The notes under the pieces are model-generated. The model had not been told where the DNA came from and did no database searches. It saw only the letters and a program-made list of their open reading frames with translations. The position numbers were made by a program, and so were the translations under genes. This document shows, in pieces, positions 53,108-61,144 of a stretch of 64,000 nucleotides of DNA. The DNA comes from Nocardia sp. NBC_00403 (GTDB lineage: Bacteria; Actinomycetota; Actinomycetes; Mycobacteriales; Mycobacteriaceae): positions 8,370,001 to 8,434,000 of the forward strand of contig NZ_CP107939.1 in assembly GCF_036046055.1 (NCBI RefSeq), read 5' to 3'. Positions within the stretch are counted from its first letter, which is position 1, and every line of letters starts with the position of its first letter.

Positions 53108-53521
53108 TCAGTTGTCCGCGAACAGAATACGGTCGGCGTAAGCGGTATCGAAATACTCCCGGGCCGTGGCGATCTTGCCGTCGCTGACGCGAAAGAGGAT
53201 GACCACCGTATTCACATACTCCGCACCGGAGACAGTGGTCGCTCGCGTCGTCCACTCGGCGGTCGCGCGGTCGCCGTCCGCGAGGACGGTGTGAACTTCC
53301 AGCGTCATAGGCACGGCCGGATCGAAGCGGCGGGTCATCTGGGCGAGAAATCCGTCGAAGATCTCGTCAGGGCCGGTCCAGGTGCGCGAGGTCGGGAGAT
53401 TGCCGATCAGTGTCCAAGTGCCGTCCGGCGTGAATGCGGCGCGGCATTGCTCGATATCGCCGGTTTGCAGCGCATTGATGTATGCAACGATCGCGGCACG
53501 GGTCTGCTCGGTGGTCGACAT
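53108..53521 (-). CDS. SnoaL-like (NTF2-fold) protein
   Basis: 137 residues of the SnoaL/ketosteroid-isomerase-like cone fold: AAIVAYINALQTGDIEQCRAAFTPDGTW, GPDEIFDGFLAQM, and VNTVVILFRVSDGKIATAREYFDT. Such proteins act as cyclases, isomerases or hydrolases on small hydrophobic molecules. ATG 53521 uses the GAGGAAC site that overlaps the stop of the upstream oxidoreductase (8-bp gap), so the two are co-transcribed. Confidence 0.88.
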   Translation of the reverse strand: MSTTEQTRAAIVAYINALQTGDIEQCRAAFTPDGTWTLIGNLPTSRTWTGPDEIFDGFLAQMTRRFDPAVPMTLEVHTVLADGDRATAEWTTRATTVSGAEYVNTVVILFRVSDGKIATAREYFDTAYADRILFADN

Positions 53522-53529
53522 CGTGTTCC

Positions 53530-54465
53530 TCATTTCATTTCGATGGTGAGTACCGCGTTTCCACGGATCAGCCGATTGTTCAGATCGGTTAGCACAGTGC
53601 GGGTTTCGGCCCAGTCTTCGATTCGCCCGATCTCCGGGTGCAGGGTATCGGCGGCAACCGAATCGACCAGTGCGCGTAGATCCTCGCCGTCCGTGGTCGT
53701 GGAGACCCAGTGCGGGAAATGCTCGAGCGTGAACGGGGTTGCCGAGAAAAGCCGAAAGAAGTCGAGCGTGATCGGTTCCAGGCTCGCCTGCCCGAACCAC
53801 AGCACCTTCCCACCGGGGCGCAACCGGGTCAGCGCCGCCGAAAAGACTGTGCCGCCAACGGATTCGAGCACCACGTCGAATACCCCCACCGCCTCGGCGA
53901 CGTCGCGCACCACCGCGGCTGCGCCCAGCTCGGCCAGTCGCAGGCCCCGATCGCGCGACGCGGACACCGCCGTCACCGACGCGCCCGCGGCCGCCGCCAG
54001 CTCGACCAGGTAGTGGCCGACCCCACCGGAGGCTCCGGTCAGCAGGATCCGTGTGCCGGACAATTCATCGACCCGCCGTAGCAGGCGCAGCGCGGTCAAC
54101 CCGGCCAAAGGCAACGCGGCGGCGGTGATCGTGGCGACGGCGTCGGGAACTACCGCCAGCTTCGAGGTCGGCACAGCGACCAGCTCGGCCCAACCGCCGC
54201 CCTCAGGGTGCGCGACGACCCTGGTACCCATCGCGGGTCCGGATCCGTCGGCTGCGACCGCGCGGACCCGGCCGACGATGTCCTGCCCCATCACTCGGCC
54301 CGATGCCGCAGGCGTCCCGTACACGCCCGTCAGCGCGAAAATCTCGCCGCGATTCACCGAGAACGCTTCGACCTTCACCAGCGCCTCGTCAGCTGCGGGT
54401 GTGGGTTCGGCCAAATCGACGAATTCCACAAGCATCGGATCGGCGGTAGCTGCCAGTGCTTTCAT
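53530..54465 (-). CDS. Zinc-type alcohol dehydrogenase-like quinone oxidoreductase
   Basis: 311 residues of the MDR superfamily, quinone-oxidoreductase branch without zinc ligands. N-terminal GroES-like domain (FSVNRGEIFALTG, GQDIVGRVRAV), nucleotide loop GASGGVGHYLVELAAAAGA and the conserved VLESVGG; ends GNAVLTIEMK. It probably reduces quinones or enones with NADPH. Divergent from the HxlR regulator 118 bp away, an arrangement like that of QorR/Qor2 in corynebacteria. Followed by the SnoaL-like gene. Confidence 0.9.
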   Translation of the reverse strand: MKALAATADPMLVEFVDLAEPTPAADEALVKVEAFSVNRGEIFALTGVYGTPAASGRVMGQDIVGRVRAVAADGSGPAMGTRVVAHPEGGGWAELVAVPTSKLAVVPDAVATITAAALPLAGLTALRLLRRVDELSGTRILLTGASGGVGHYLVELAAAAGASVTAVSASRDRGLRLAELGAAAVVRDVAEAVGVFDVVLESVGGTVFSAALTRLRPGGKVLWFGQASLEPITLDFFRLFSATPFTLEHFPHWVSTTTDGEDLRALVDSVAADTLHPEIGRIEDWAETRTVLTDLNNRLIRGNAVLTIEMK

Positions 54466-54542
54466 TGCGCTCTTCCCTTCTCGAACCGTCGCTTAGAACC
54501 ATATGAGCGATCGTTTCTCTCTGGAAGAAGGCAGTAATTGGT

Positions 54543-54565
54543 GGTATAGGTACCTGGTGGATACC
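54543..54565. promoter_or_regulatory. Probable HxlR operator
   Basis: GGTAT (54543-54547) and ATACC (54561-54565) flank AGGTACCT, itself an 8-bp palindrome (54548-54555). The site is 18 bases before ATG 54584 and inside the spacer to the oxidoreductase, suitable for control of both genes. Confidence 0.5.
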
Positions 54566-54583
54566 AAGTTACCGTCAGAGGTG

Positions 54584-54937
54584 ATGGCCTACGATATTTT
54601 CAACAGCAGCTGCCCGTCCCGACATGTATTCGATCGCCTCGGCGAACGCTGGACCGGCCTGGTGCTACTGGCGCTCGGGCCGGGCACACAGCGGTTCTCG
54701 GAGCTGCGCCGCCAAGTCCAAGGAATCACCCAGAAGATGCTCACCCAGACCCTGCGCGGCCTGGAACGCGACGGGATCGTCGAGCGGCGGGCATATCCGA
54801 CAGTCCCGGTCACCGTCGAATACTCGCTGACCCCGCTCGGCCGCAGCCTCTGTGATGCGGTCGCGGTGCTGCGCACCTGGGCCTACGAACACATCGACGA
54901 GATCGAGGCCGCCAATGCGAAGTACACCCGACCCTGA
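54584..54937 (+). CDS. HxlR/DUF24-family winged-helix regulator
   Basis: 117 residues from ATG 54584 (MAYDIFNSSCPSRHV), the usual HxlR length; an ATG at 54503 would add 27 residues running through the operator-like repeats. Core motifs: CPSRHVFDRLGERWTGLVLLALGPG, RFSELRRQVQGITQKMLTQTLRGLERDGIVER and YSLTPLGRSL. The single N-terminal Cys is the redox- or quinone-sensing residue in YodB, QsrR and QorR. With the divergent quinone oxidoreductase this is a likely quinone/aldehyde-stress switch (inference). Confidence 0.88.
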   Translation: MAYDIFNSSCPSRHVFDRLGERWTGLVLLALGPGTQRFSELRRQVQGITQKMLTQTLRGLERDGIVERRAYPTVPVTVEYSLTPLGRSLCDAVAVLRTWAYEHIDEIEAANAKYTRP

Positions 54938-54949
54938 CGGACTTGCCCG

Positions 54950-56254
54950 TCAGCGCACACGAGCTCGGTGCCGCAGCACGAGCAAACTCAGGGCCGCCCC
55001 TACCATGCATAGCCCGACCACCCACAAACCAGCACGCTGGCTGCCCGTCATATCCTTCAACGCACCGGTCACATACGGCGCGACAAAGCCACTGACATTG
55101 CCGATCGAGTTGATCAGCGCGATGCCGCCCGCCGCAGCGGCGCCGGAGAGGAAGGTGCTCGGCAGCGCCCAGAAAGTGGGCAGCGCGGCCAGCACCCCGA
55201 CCGCGCACACGGTGACAGCGGCCATGGCCGCGAATGGATTTCCGAGGTAGAGGGCCACCGGGATGGCGAGTCCGCCGATCAGTGCGGGCAGGGCGACGTG
55301 CCAGGTCCGTTCACCGGTTCGGTCGCCGTGCCTGCTCCACAACACCATGACTACCGCGCCGATGACATAAGGCACGGCATTGATGAGACCGCGCTGGACG
55401 ATCGAGAAGTGCGTTCCGTACTGCTGCTGGAACCCGCCGATGATGGTCGGCAGGAAGAACCCGAGCGCATACAGGCCGTAGACGATGCCACCGTAGACGA
55501 GCGCGAGGCCGAGTACGCGCGGATGGGTCAGTGCCTTGCGCACCGTCCAGTGCTCGGCCTGCTCCAGCGCGGCCTGTTCGGCGGCGAGTTCGGCTGTCAG
55601 CCAATCGCGTTCGGGCAGCGAGAGCCAGCGCGCCTTGTCCGGACGGTCGGTGAGGTAGAACCAGGTCATGACCGCGAGCGCCAGCGCGGGCAGGCCCTCG
55701 ACCAGGAACATGAAGCGCCAGCCGGTGAGCCCGAACACGCCATCGCCGTACTGGATGATCAGACTCGACACCGTCGAGCCGAGCGCGGTGGAGATCGGTA
55801 CCGCGGTCATGAACAAGGCAACGATCTTCGCGCGGTGCTGCTGCGGAAACCAGTAGGTGAGATAGAGCAGAATGCCGGGGAAGAAGCCGGCCTCCGCAAC
55901 ACCGAGTGCGAAGCGCAGCACATACAGCATGGTTTCGTTGGGTACAAAAGCCATTGCGGTGGCGACGATCCCCCAGCTCGCCATGATCCTGGCGATCCAC
56001 CGCCGCGCCCCGAACCGATGCAGCGCCAGATTGCTCGGCACTTCGAGAATGAGGTAGCCGATGAAGAAGATCCCGGAGGCGAGGCCGAACGCAGTTTCGC
56101 TCAGCCCGAGATCGGCCTTCATACCGCTGGGCCCGGCGAAGCCGATATTCACCCGATCCAGGTAGTTGACGAAATACAGCAGCCCGAGAAAGGGCACCAG
56201 ACGGAGGGTGACCTTGCGCACCGTCGCGCCGGACACATCAGTGGCGTGGACCAT
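54950..56254 (-). CDS. MFS transporter, anion:cation symporter (ACS) family
   Basis: 434 residues, 12 helices. FLGLLYFVNYLDRVNIGFAG with Asp-Arg in helix 1, the NLALHRFGARRW loop, GVAEAGFFPGILLYLTYWFP and the mid-loop LTDRPDKARWL are standard for ACS permeases, which import organic acids such as tartrate, phthalate or galactonate. ATG or GTG start at 56254 (MVHATDVSG). It converges on the HxlR gene with a 12-bp gap. Its last 254 bases are duplicated at 52321-52574. Confidence 0.92.
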   Translation of the reverse strand: MVHATDVSGATVRKVTLRLVPFLGLLYFVNYLDRVNIGFAGPSGMKADLGLSETAFGLASGIFFIGYLILEVPSNLALHRFGARRWIARIMASWGIVATAMAFVPNETMLYVLRFALGVAEAGFFPGILLYLTYWFPQQHRAKIVALFMTAVPISTALGSTVSSLIIQYGDGVFGLTGWRFMFLVEGLPALALAVMTWFYLTDRPDKARWLSLPERDWLTAELAAEQAALEQAEHWTVRKALTHPRVLGLALVYGGIVYGLYALGFFLPTIIGGFQQQYGTHFSIVQRGLINAVPYVIGAVVMVLWSRHGDRTGERTWHVALPALIGGLAIPVALYLGNPFAAMAAVTVCAVGVLAALPTFWALPSTFLSGAAAAGGIALINSIGNVSGFVAPYVTGALKDMTGSQRAGLWVVGLCMVGAALSLLVLRHRARVR

Positions 56255-56328
56255 TCGGGCACTCTCGACGCGCGACGCCCGGGAGTCAAGTCATCGGGGA
56301 CGGGAGACTGCCGACCGCGCCGGTGCCG

Positions 56329-56997
56329 CTATTCGATGTACCAGCGAAAGCTGTCGTTGCCGACGGCATGGGCGTCGATGGTATCCCGCAGGTAGTTGGC
56401 CGTTTCGACCACGACGCCGCCGGATTCCCTGCCCCCGATCAAGATTCCGAGGAACGCCGCACGTCCCTCCGGGGTCTGGTTGTACACAATGCCGCCGGAA
56501 TCGCCCCGGTCGGCGTAGAAGTCGGTGACGAAGTGGTTGTCGCCCACCGAGGTGATGGTTCCGCACGTCCAGGTGGTTGCCGATCCGACGTGGCACACAC
56601 CCTCGCCGACAAAGGGTTGGGTGTAGGTGGATTGAATGCCGAAGGTGCCGAGCGACGCCGAGATGCCGACATTGTTCGCGAGCCGGATGAGGGCGAAGCC
56701 GAGGTTCGCGGTCGTCGAGTCGTCACCATAGCTCTGTTCGAACCATCCGATTATGCCACCGTTTGCGTTGTAGACGCGCGCCCCTGACTGAAAGCAGTGC
56801 GCGGCCGTGACGGCGTATTGCGCACTACCCATATGCCCCGTCGCCCCGACCGAACAGATCCGGTCGGCAGCCCGGATCGTCATGCCCGGGTACGCGGTCG
56901 CCTGAGCCTGCGCGGTCGCGGGGAATCCCACGCCGAGGCCGACTGCGAGGGCTGCTGCCGCTGTCACCAACCTCGACAGCCTGTTGCGGTAGTGCAT
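56329..56997 (-). CDS. Secreted trypsin-like (S1) protein lacking the catalytic Asp
   Basis: 222 residues: signal peptide (RLVTAAAALAVGLGVGFPATAQA), then an S1 chymotrypsin fold with VTAAHCF (H67) and RGDSGGIVYN (S167). At the position of the catalytic Asp, usually in D-x-A-L, the sequence is NLGFALIRL, with Gly100 (codon GGC). Four Cys can form two disulfides. It may be a non-proteolytic binding protein or be supported by the nearby D92/D93 (inference). ATG 56997 follows GAGGGGCG. The same-strand DoxX frame overlaps its 5' end. Confidence 0.85.
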   Translation of the reverse strand: MHYRNRLSRLVTAAAALAVGLGVGFPATAQAQATAYPGMTIRAADRICSVGATGHMGSAQYAVTAAHCFQSGARVYNANGGIIGWFEQSYGDDSTTANLGFALIRLANNVGISASLGTFGIQSTYTQPFVGEGVCHVGSATTWTCGTITSVGDNHFVTDFYADRGDSGGIVYNQTPEGRAAFLGILIGGRESGGVVVETANYLRDTIDAHAVGNDSFRWYIE

Positions 56998-57460
56998 GAT
57001 TCGCCCCTCGGTTGTATCGGCTCGGCCTTTGCGCCGGTAAACCGCTTGGGCTGCCGACACCTGCACGATATCGCTCGCCCCCGCGAGGCGCGCGCTCGAA
57101 CTTCCCTCCCCCGGCGAGCGGGGGCTCAGGCAGCGAATCCGAGTGCGTCGCCCCGATGACCGGAGCCATGTACAGCAGCGGGAACGGGACGTGGGAGTAC
57201 GAGCGCGCCCTGAGCATCGTGCCGACGGCACCGCCGAAATACAGCAGCAGGCCGATCGCGGCCATTATGCCGATGAACGGCACGAAAAGCCCGGCCGCAC
57301 CCATCGCCTTGGCGGCGCCGAGCCAATTCCACCAGGACTCGGACACACCGAATTCTGTCAGTGCTTCGACCACCCAGCCGACCCGAAAGAAGATCGCAGC
57401 GACCGAATAACCGATCCAGGCTGCGTCCAAGATGGTGGCGGCGGCATGCGCAGTGGACAT
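56825..57460 (-). CDS. DoxX-family membrane protein with 3' frameshift
   Basis: As read, 211 residues. Residues 1-103 are a DoxX protein (VSESWWNWLGAAKAMGAAGL, FPLLYMAPVI) close to the one at 37604. After PVI the frame changes to a random Pro/Arg/Ser-rich tail overlapping the protease gene by 173 bases. One extra base in the GGGG run at 57154-57151 would give PVIGGDALGFAA and a stop at 57126, exactly the length of the paralogue (PVI plus nine residues). So this is either a recent slippage mutation or a sequencing error. ATG 57460. Confidence 0.8.
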   Translation of the reverse strand: MSTAHAAATILDAAWIGYSVAAIFFRVGWVVEALTEFGVSESWWNWLGAAKAMGAAGLFVPFIGIMAAIGLLLYFGGAVGTMLRARSYSHVPFPLLYMAPVIGATHSDSLPEPPLAGGGKFERAPRGGERYRAGVGSPSGLPAQRPSRYNRGANHALPQQAVEVGDSGSSPRSRPRRGIPRDRAGSGDRVPGHDDPGCRPDLFGRGDGAYG

Positions 57461-57602
57461 CGGTCGGCCGCGCGCACGCCGAACCTGCCGGCCCGCAACA
57501 CTGTGAGGTCACTTGATAATCGGCTGCGTGGGTCCACACCCCGCCACACCAGGAATTCGATAGGACATCGGTGGGACAAGGCGCGAGCGAGAGCGGCCGT
57601 GA

Positions 57603-58697
57603 CTACAGACCTGCGTGTGAGAACAGCCCCGGCGAGCCGATGGACTGCCCCACCGTCACAGGTGCGGCGAACTCGGCGGACCGCCTCGGCAATCGCACAA
57701 TCCGCTCGAACAGCGTGAGGTAGGCGTCGATCATCCGGTCCGCGTCGAAGCGTGCCTTCACATCGTCCCGGCACACGCGGCGGTCGATCGTGCCGATCTC
57801 GGCGACCGCCTCGACCGCAGCGGAGATATCGGTCACCAGAAACCCCGTCGAGCCATCGCGCACGATCTCCGGCATCGATCCCAATGGCGTTGCGATGACC
57901 GGTGTTCCGGTCGCCATGGATTCGATGACCGACAGTCCGAACGGCTCGGCGAAACCGATGAGGTGCAGCAGCGCACGCGCGCCGCCGAGCAACTCGTCGC
58001 GCTGCGCGGGACCGACCGGACCGACGTAGGTCACCGCCGCATCGGCGAGATGCGGCTCGACCGCGGTGCGGAAGTATTCCTCGTCTTGAATCACGCCTGC
58101 GATGATCAGCGGAAGCCCGGCCAGCCGGGCCACCTCGATCGCCAGGTGGGTGCCCTTTTCCGGGTGGATTCTGCCGAGAAAGAGCAGATATTCGCCGTGC
58201 TCCGGCCGGAACGTAAAATCCGCGAGGTCGACGCCGTGATGAATGGTCGCGTCATAGCCGAGATCCGGGTGGCGATCGGCGGCACTGATCGCCACGTAGT
58301 GCGCGATATCGTCGAATGCCCGATAAACGGGCACGATTTTCGGCGAGGAAAAGCCGTGGATCGTGGTGACCATCGGGGTCGACACCAGCCTGCTGTAGGT
58401 CAGCGGCATGAAGTCGAAGTGGTTGGCGAGCACGTCGAACTCTCCCGCATGCTCGAACACGGTCGAATTGTGCAGCGCCTCTAGCACTTTCGCATCCGCG
58501 CCGACCGTCTCTTCGTATCCCGAAGGAACGGGACCGACCAGCCGTGCCGACGTCGTCGAGTCGGCGGTGGCAAACAGCGTCACCTCGTGGCCACGCGCGA
58601 GGAATCCCTCGGCCAAGGTCGAGGCGATTTGCTCCCACGGTCCATAGTTTTTCGGAGGCGACCGATGTGCGACCGATGAAATAACGCCGATTTTCAT
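57603..58697 (-). CDS. GT4-family glycosyltransferase
   Basis: 364 residues, GT-B fold, retaining. The N-terminal start MKIGVISSVAHRSPPKNYGPWEQIASTLAEG resembles bacterial GT4 enzymes of the mannosyl/glucosyl type. The donor-site motif is EPFGLSVIESMATGTPVIATPLGSMPEIV (E-x7-E), with LFLGRIHPEKGTHLAIE in the inter-domain region. Transfers sugar from a nucleotide sugar. Divergent, over 243 bp, from the operon beginning with a second GT4; the four genes probably act on one glycan. Confidence 0.9.
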   Translation of the reverse strand: MKIGVISSVAHRSPPKNYGPWEQIASTLAEGFLARGHEVTLFATADSTTSARLVGPVPSGYEETVGADAKVLEALHNSTVFEHAGEFDVLANHFDFMPLTYSRLVSTPMVTTIHGFSSPKIVPVYRAFDDIAHYVAISAADRHPDLGYDATIHHGVDLADFTFRPEHGEYLLFLGRIHPEKGTHLAIEVARLAGLPLIIAGVIQDEEYFRTAVEPHLADAAVTYVGPVGPAQRDELLGGARALLHLIGFAEPFGLSVIESMATGTPVIATPLGSMPEIVRDGSTGFLVTDISAAVEAVAEIGTIDRRVCRDDVKARFDADRMIDAYLTLFERIVRLPRRSAEFAAPVTVGQSIGSPGLFSHAGL

Positions 58698-58940
58698 AGA
58701 TCCTCGATTACTGGCGATTTTGCCGCGAGAATCGTCGAGTGACGGAGCGGACTTGATAACACGACCGTACCACGCCCCATGTCCCGTGACCTGGGTGTTA
58801 CGATCGGGGCCTAGTGGTCGATCCGCCCGTGTCGCAGTCCGGAGCAGATTCTCAAGCGCTCGAGCGCAGCACGATAGCCAATTGAGTGGCTACAGACAGC
58901 GCCACCGTAGACGCTGCCTCGAAACAGGAAGGCTGACGTC

Positions 58941-60134
58941 GTGTCAGTTCGGTCCTATGGAGTTCTGAGCACGTATCCGCCCACCCAGTGCGGGTTGGCG
59001 ACCTTCACCGACGCCTTGGTCGCTTCGCTGACGTCGCACGAAAACAGTTATACACCAGTCGATTTGGTCCGCGAACCGGCTCGCGAGGTGAGCACGGTCG
59101 GCGTTGTCGCCGTTGTCGACACCCCCGAGCAGGCACCGCGGCCCGAGGTGGCGCATCAGTGGGTGCGCAGCGCACGCGGCGGCGCGACCGCCGCGGCCGC
59201 GGCGCTCAACCGCTACGACGTGGCGATAGTCCAGCACGAGTTCGGCATCTTCGGCGGGCGAGACGGTGCCGATGTGCTCGAAACCGTTCGCGCCCTTCGT
59301 GTTCCAGCGATCGTGGTGCTGCACACCGTGCTGGCCACCCCGACGTCCCGGCAACGAGTGATCCTCGAAGAGCTCGCTCGCATCTGCGCTGCGGTCGTCA
59401 CGATGACGAAAACCGCAGGCCAACGCCTCATCGATCACTACACGGTCGACCCGACGAAGATCCGGCTGATCCCGCACGGAGCCGCCGACAACCGCGCCGG
59501 ACAGCCCGAGGACCGGCACCAGCCGATCTCACGGTCACCGGTAATCCTCACCTGGGGGCTGCTCGGTGTCGGCAAGGGCATCGAATGGGGCATCGATGCG
59601 ATGGCCCAGCTCGCCGATCTGCGACCTGCGGCGCAGTATCGGGTGGTCGGACAGACGCACCCCCGGGTGCTGGAACAGCACGGCGAGTCCTATCGCACGG
59701 GACTCGTCGAACGTGCCCGTCGTCGCGGGGTCGGCAACGCCGTGCATTTCGATGCCCGCTACCTGTCGAGCGCCGAGCTGTACCGGCTGATCCGGCAGGC
59801 CGATGTCGTACTCCTGCCCTATGATTCGCGCGAGCAAGTGACCTCCGGCGTGTTGATCGAGGCCGTCGCCGCGGGCAAACCGGTGGTATCGACGGCCTTC
59901 CCGCATGCACAGGAGCTGCTGTCGAGCGGCGCGGGCCTGCTCGTCGAGAGAGAGTCGCCCACTGCCATCGCGACGGCACTGCGCCGCGTCCTCACCGAGC
60001 CCGGCCTCGCGAATCGCATGGGCGAGGAAGCCGATCGTATTGCACCCGAACTGCTCTGGTCCTCAGTGTGCCGCAAGTATCGCGCGCTCGCCACGGAAAC
60101 CCTGCAGGCCGACCGAAAGCTGGCCACCGCATGA
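58941..60134 (+). CDS. GT4-like glycosyltransferase
   Basis: 397 residues. STYPPTQCGLATFTDALVASL at the N-terminus is the actinobacterial/rhizobial type of GT4 that acts with glycosidase partners. Later motifs are VVLHTVLATPT, LIPHGAADN, LTWGLLGVGKGIEWGIDAM and REQVTSGVLIEAVAAGKPVVSTAFPHAQELL; in the donor site S-G takes the place of the first Glu of E-x7-E. GTG 58941 with AGGAAGG. Its stop overlaps the next ATG (ATGA), showing coupling. Sugar and acceptor unknown. Confidence 0.87.
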   Translation: MSVRSYGVLSTYPPTQCGLATFTDALVASLTSHENSYTPVDLVREPAREVSTVGVVAVVDTPEQAPRPEVAHQWVRSARGGATAAAAALNRYDVAIVQHEFGIFGGRDGADVLETVRALRVPAIVVLHTVLATPTSRQRVILEELARICAAVVTMTKTAGQRLIDHYTVDPTKIRLIPHGAADNRAGQPEDRHQPISRSPVILTWGLLGVGKGIEWGIDAMAQLADLRPAAQYRVVGQTHPRVLEQHGESYRTGLVERARRRGVGNAVHFDARYLSSAELYRLIRQADVVLLPYDSREQVTSGVLIEAVAAGKPVVSTAFPHAQELLSSGAGLLVERESPTAIATALRRVLTEPGLANRMGEEADRIAPELLWSSVCRKYRALATETLQADRKLATA

Positions 60135-61144
60135 ACAACAACACCATCACCATCTCCTACGCACACATGTTCCGGCTCAGCGATGACTGCGGGATCTTCG
60201 AGCACGCGAAGTTCAGCGAACCGCGCACCGAGAACGGCTATTGCGTCGATGACGTCGCGCGCGCCCTCGTTGTCGCCGTCCGCGAGCCCGAGCCCGACAC
60301 GCAATTGCTCGCCCTCACGCAGGTGTATCTGGACTTCGTTGTCAGCGCACTCGCCACCGACGGCCGCTTCCACAATCGCCGCGGAACCGACCGAACCTGG
60401 CAGGACGAGCCGAGCCTCGAAGACCATTGGGGCCGCGGCCTGTGGGCGCTCGGCTCGGTGGTCGCCCGAAGACCGGACCTGGCGGAGACTGCGCTCGCGC
60501 ATTTCACCGTCGGTGCGCGACGGCGTTCGCAATGGCCGCGCGCGATGGCCTTCGCCGCGCTCGGTGCGGCCGAAGTGCTGCAGGCCGATCCGACCAACTC
60601 GGTCGCCCGTGAGCTACTGGCCAGCGCGAGCGCACTGATCGGGCCACCGACTCGAAAACTGCACTGGCGCTGGCCCGAACCCCGGCTCGACTACGCCAAT
60701 GCGGTGCTGGCCGAGGCGATTCTGGTGGCGGGCGCGGCCCTCGGCGAGGAACGAACACACGCCGATGGGCTGGTAATGCTGCGCTGGCTGCTCGAGGTGG
60801 AAACGGCGGGCGACCACCTGTCGGTGACCCCCGTCGACGGCTGGACCACCGGCGAGCTGCGGCCCGGCTTCGATCAGCAGCCGATCGAGGTCGCGAGTCT
60901 GGCAGACGCGTGCGCCCGCGCCTACGACCAGACCGGCGACCAGCGCTGGAAGGATGCGGTCCTGCTGTGCGACAGCTGGTTCCGCGGCGCGAACGATGTC
61001 GGGACGCCATTGCTCGACGAGGTCAGCGGCGGCTGCTGTGACGGACTGGAACCGACCGGCAGAAACGAAAATCAAGGCGCCGAGTCGACACTCGCGCTGA
61101 TTTCCACCCAGCAACAGGCCCGCCGACTTCAGCGGGCGCGGTAA
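60131..61144 (+). CDS. Glycosidase-like protein of the GT4/GH130 cluster
   Basis: 337 residues, soluble. It is helix-rich with a repeated aromatic/acidic pattern (ENGYCVDDVARALVVAV, LEDHWGRGLWALGSVVARRP, WPEPRLDYANAVLAEAILVAGAAL) like an (alpha/alpha)6-barrel glycosidase or epimerase, and a Gly/Cys-rich end (SGGCCDGL, NQGAESTLALISTQQQAR). I recall it only as a partner of GH130 and GT4 genes; its reaction is not known to me. ATG 60131 overlaps the preceding stop, and its TAA overlaps the next ATG (TAATG). Confidence 0.83.
   Translation: MNNNTITISYAHMFRLSDDCGIFEHAKFSEPRTENGYCVDDVARALVVAVREPEPDTQLLALTQVYLDFVVSALATDGRFHNRRGTDRTWQDEPSLEDHWGRGLWALGSVVARRPDLAETALAHFTVGARRRSQWPRAMAFAALGAAEVLQADPTNSVARELLASASALIGPPTRKLHWRWPEPRLDYANAVLAEAILVAGAALGEERTHADGLVMLRWLLEVETAGDHLSVTPVDGWTTGELRPGFDQQPIEVASLADACARAYDQTGDQRWKDAVLLCDSWFRGANDVGTPLLDEVSGGCCDGLEPTGRNENQGAESTLALISTQQQARRLQRAR

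Noticed and set aside
52110..53141. 343-codon plus-strand open frame across the mosaic
   Set aside because: Runs antisense to the duplicated pieces and out of frame with the TetR fragment; Arg/Pro/His-rich, no homology visible.
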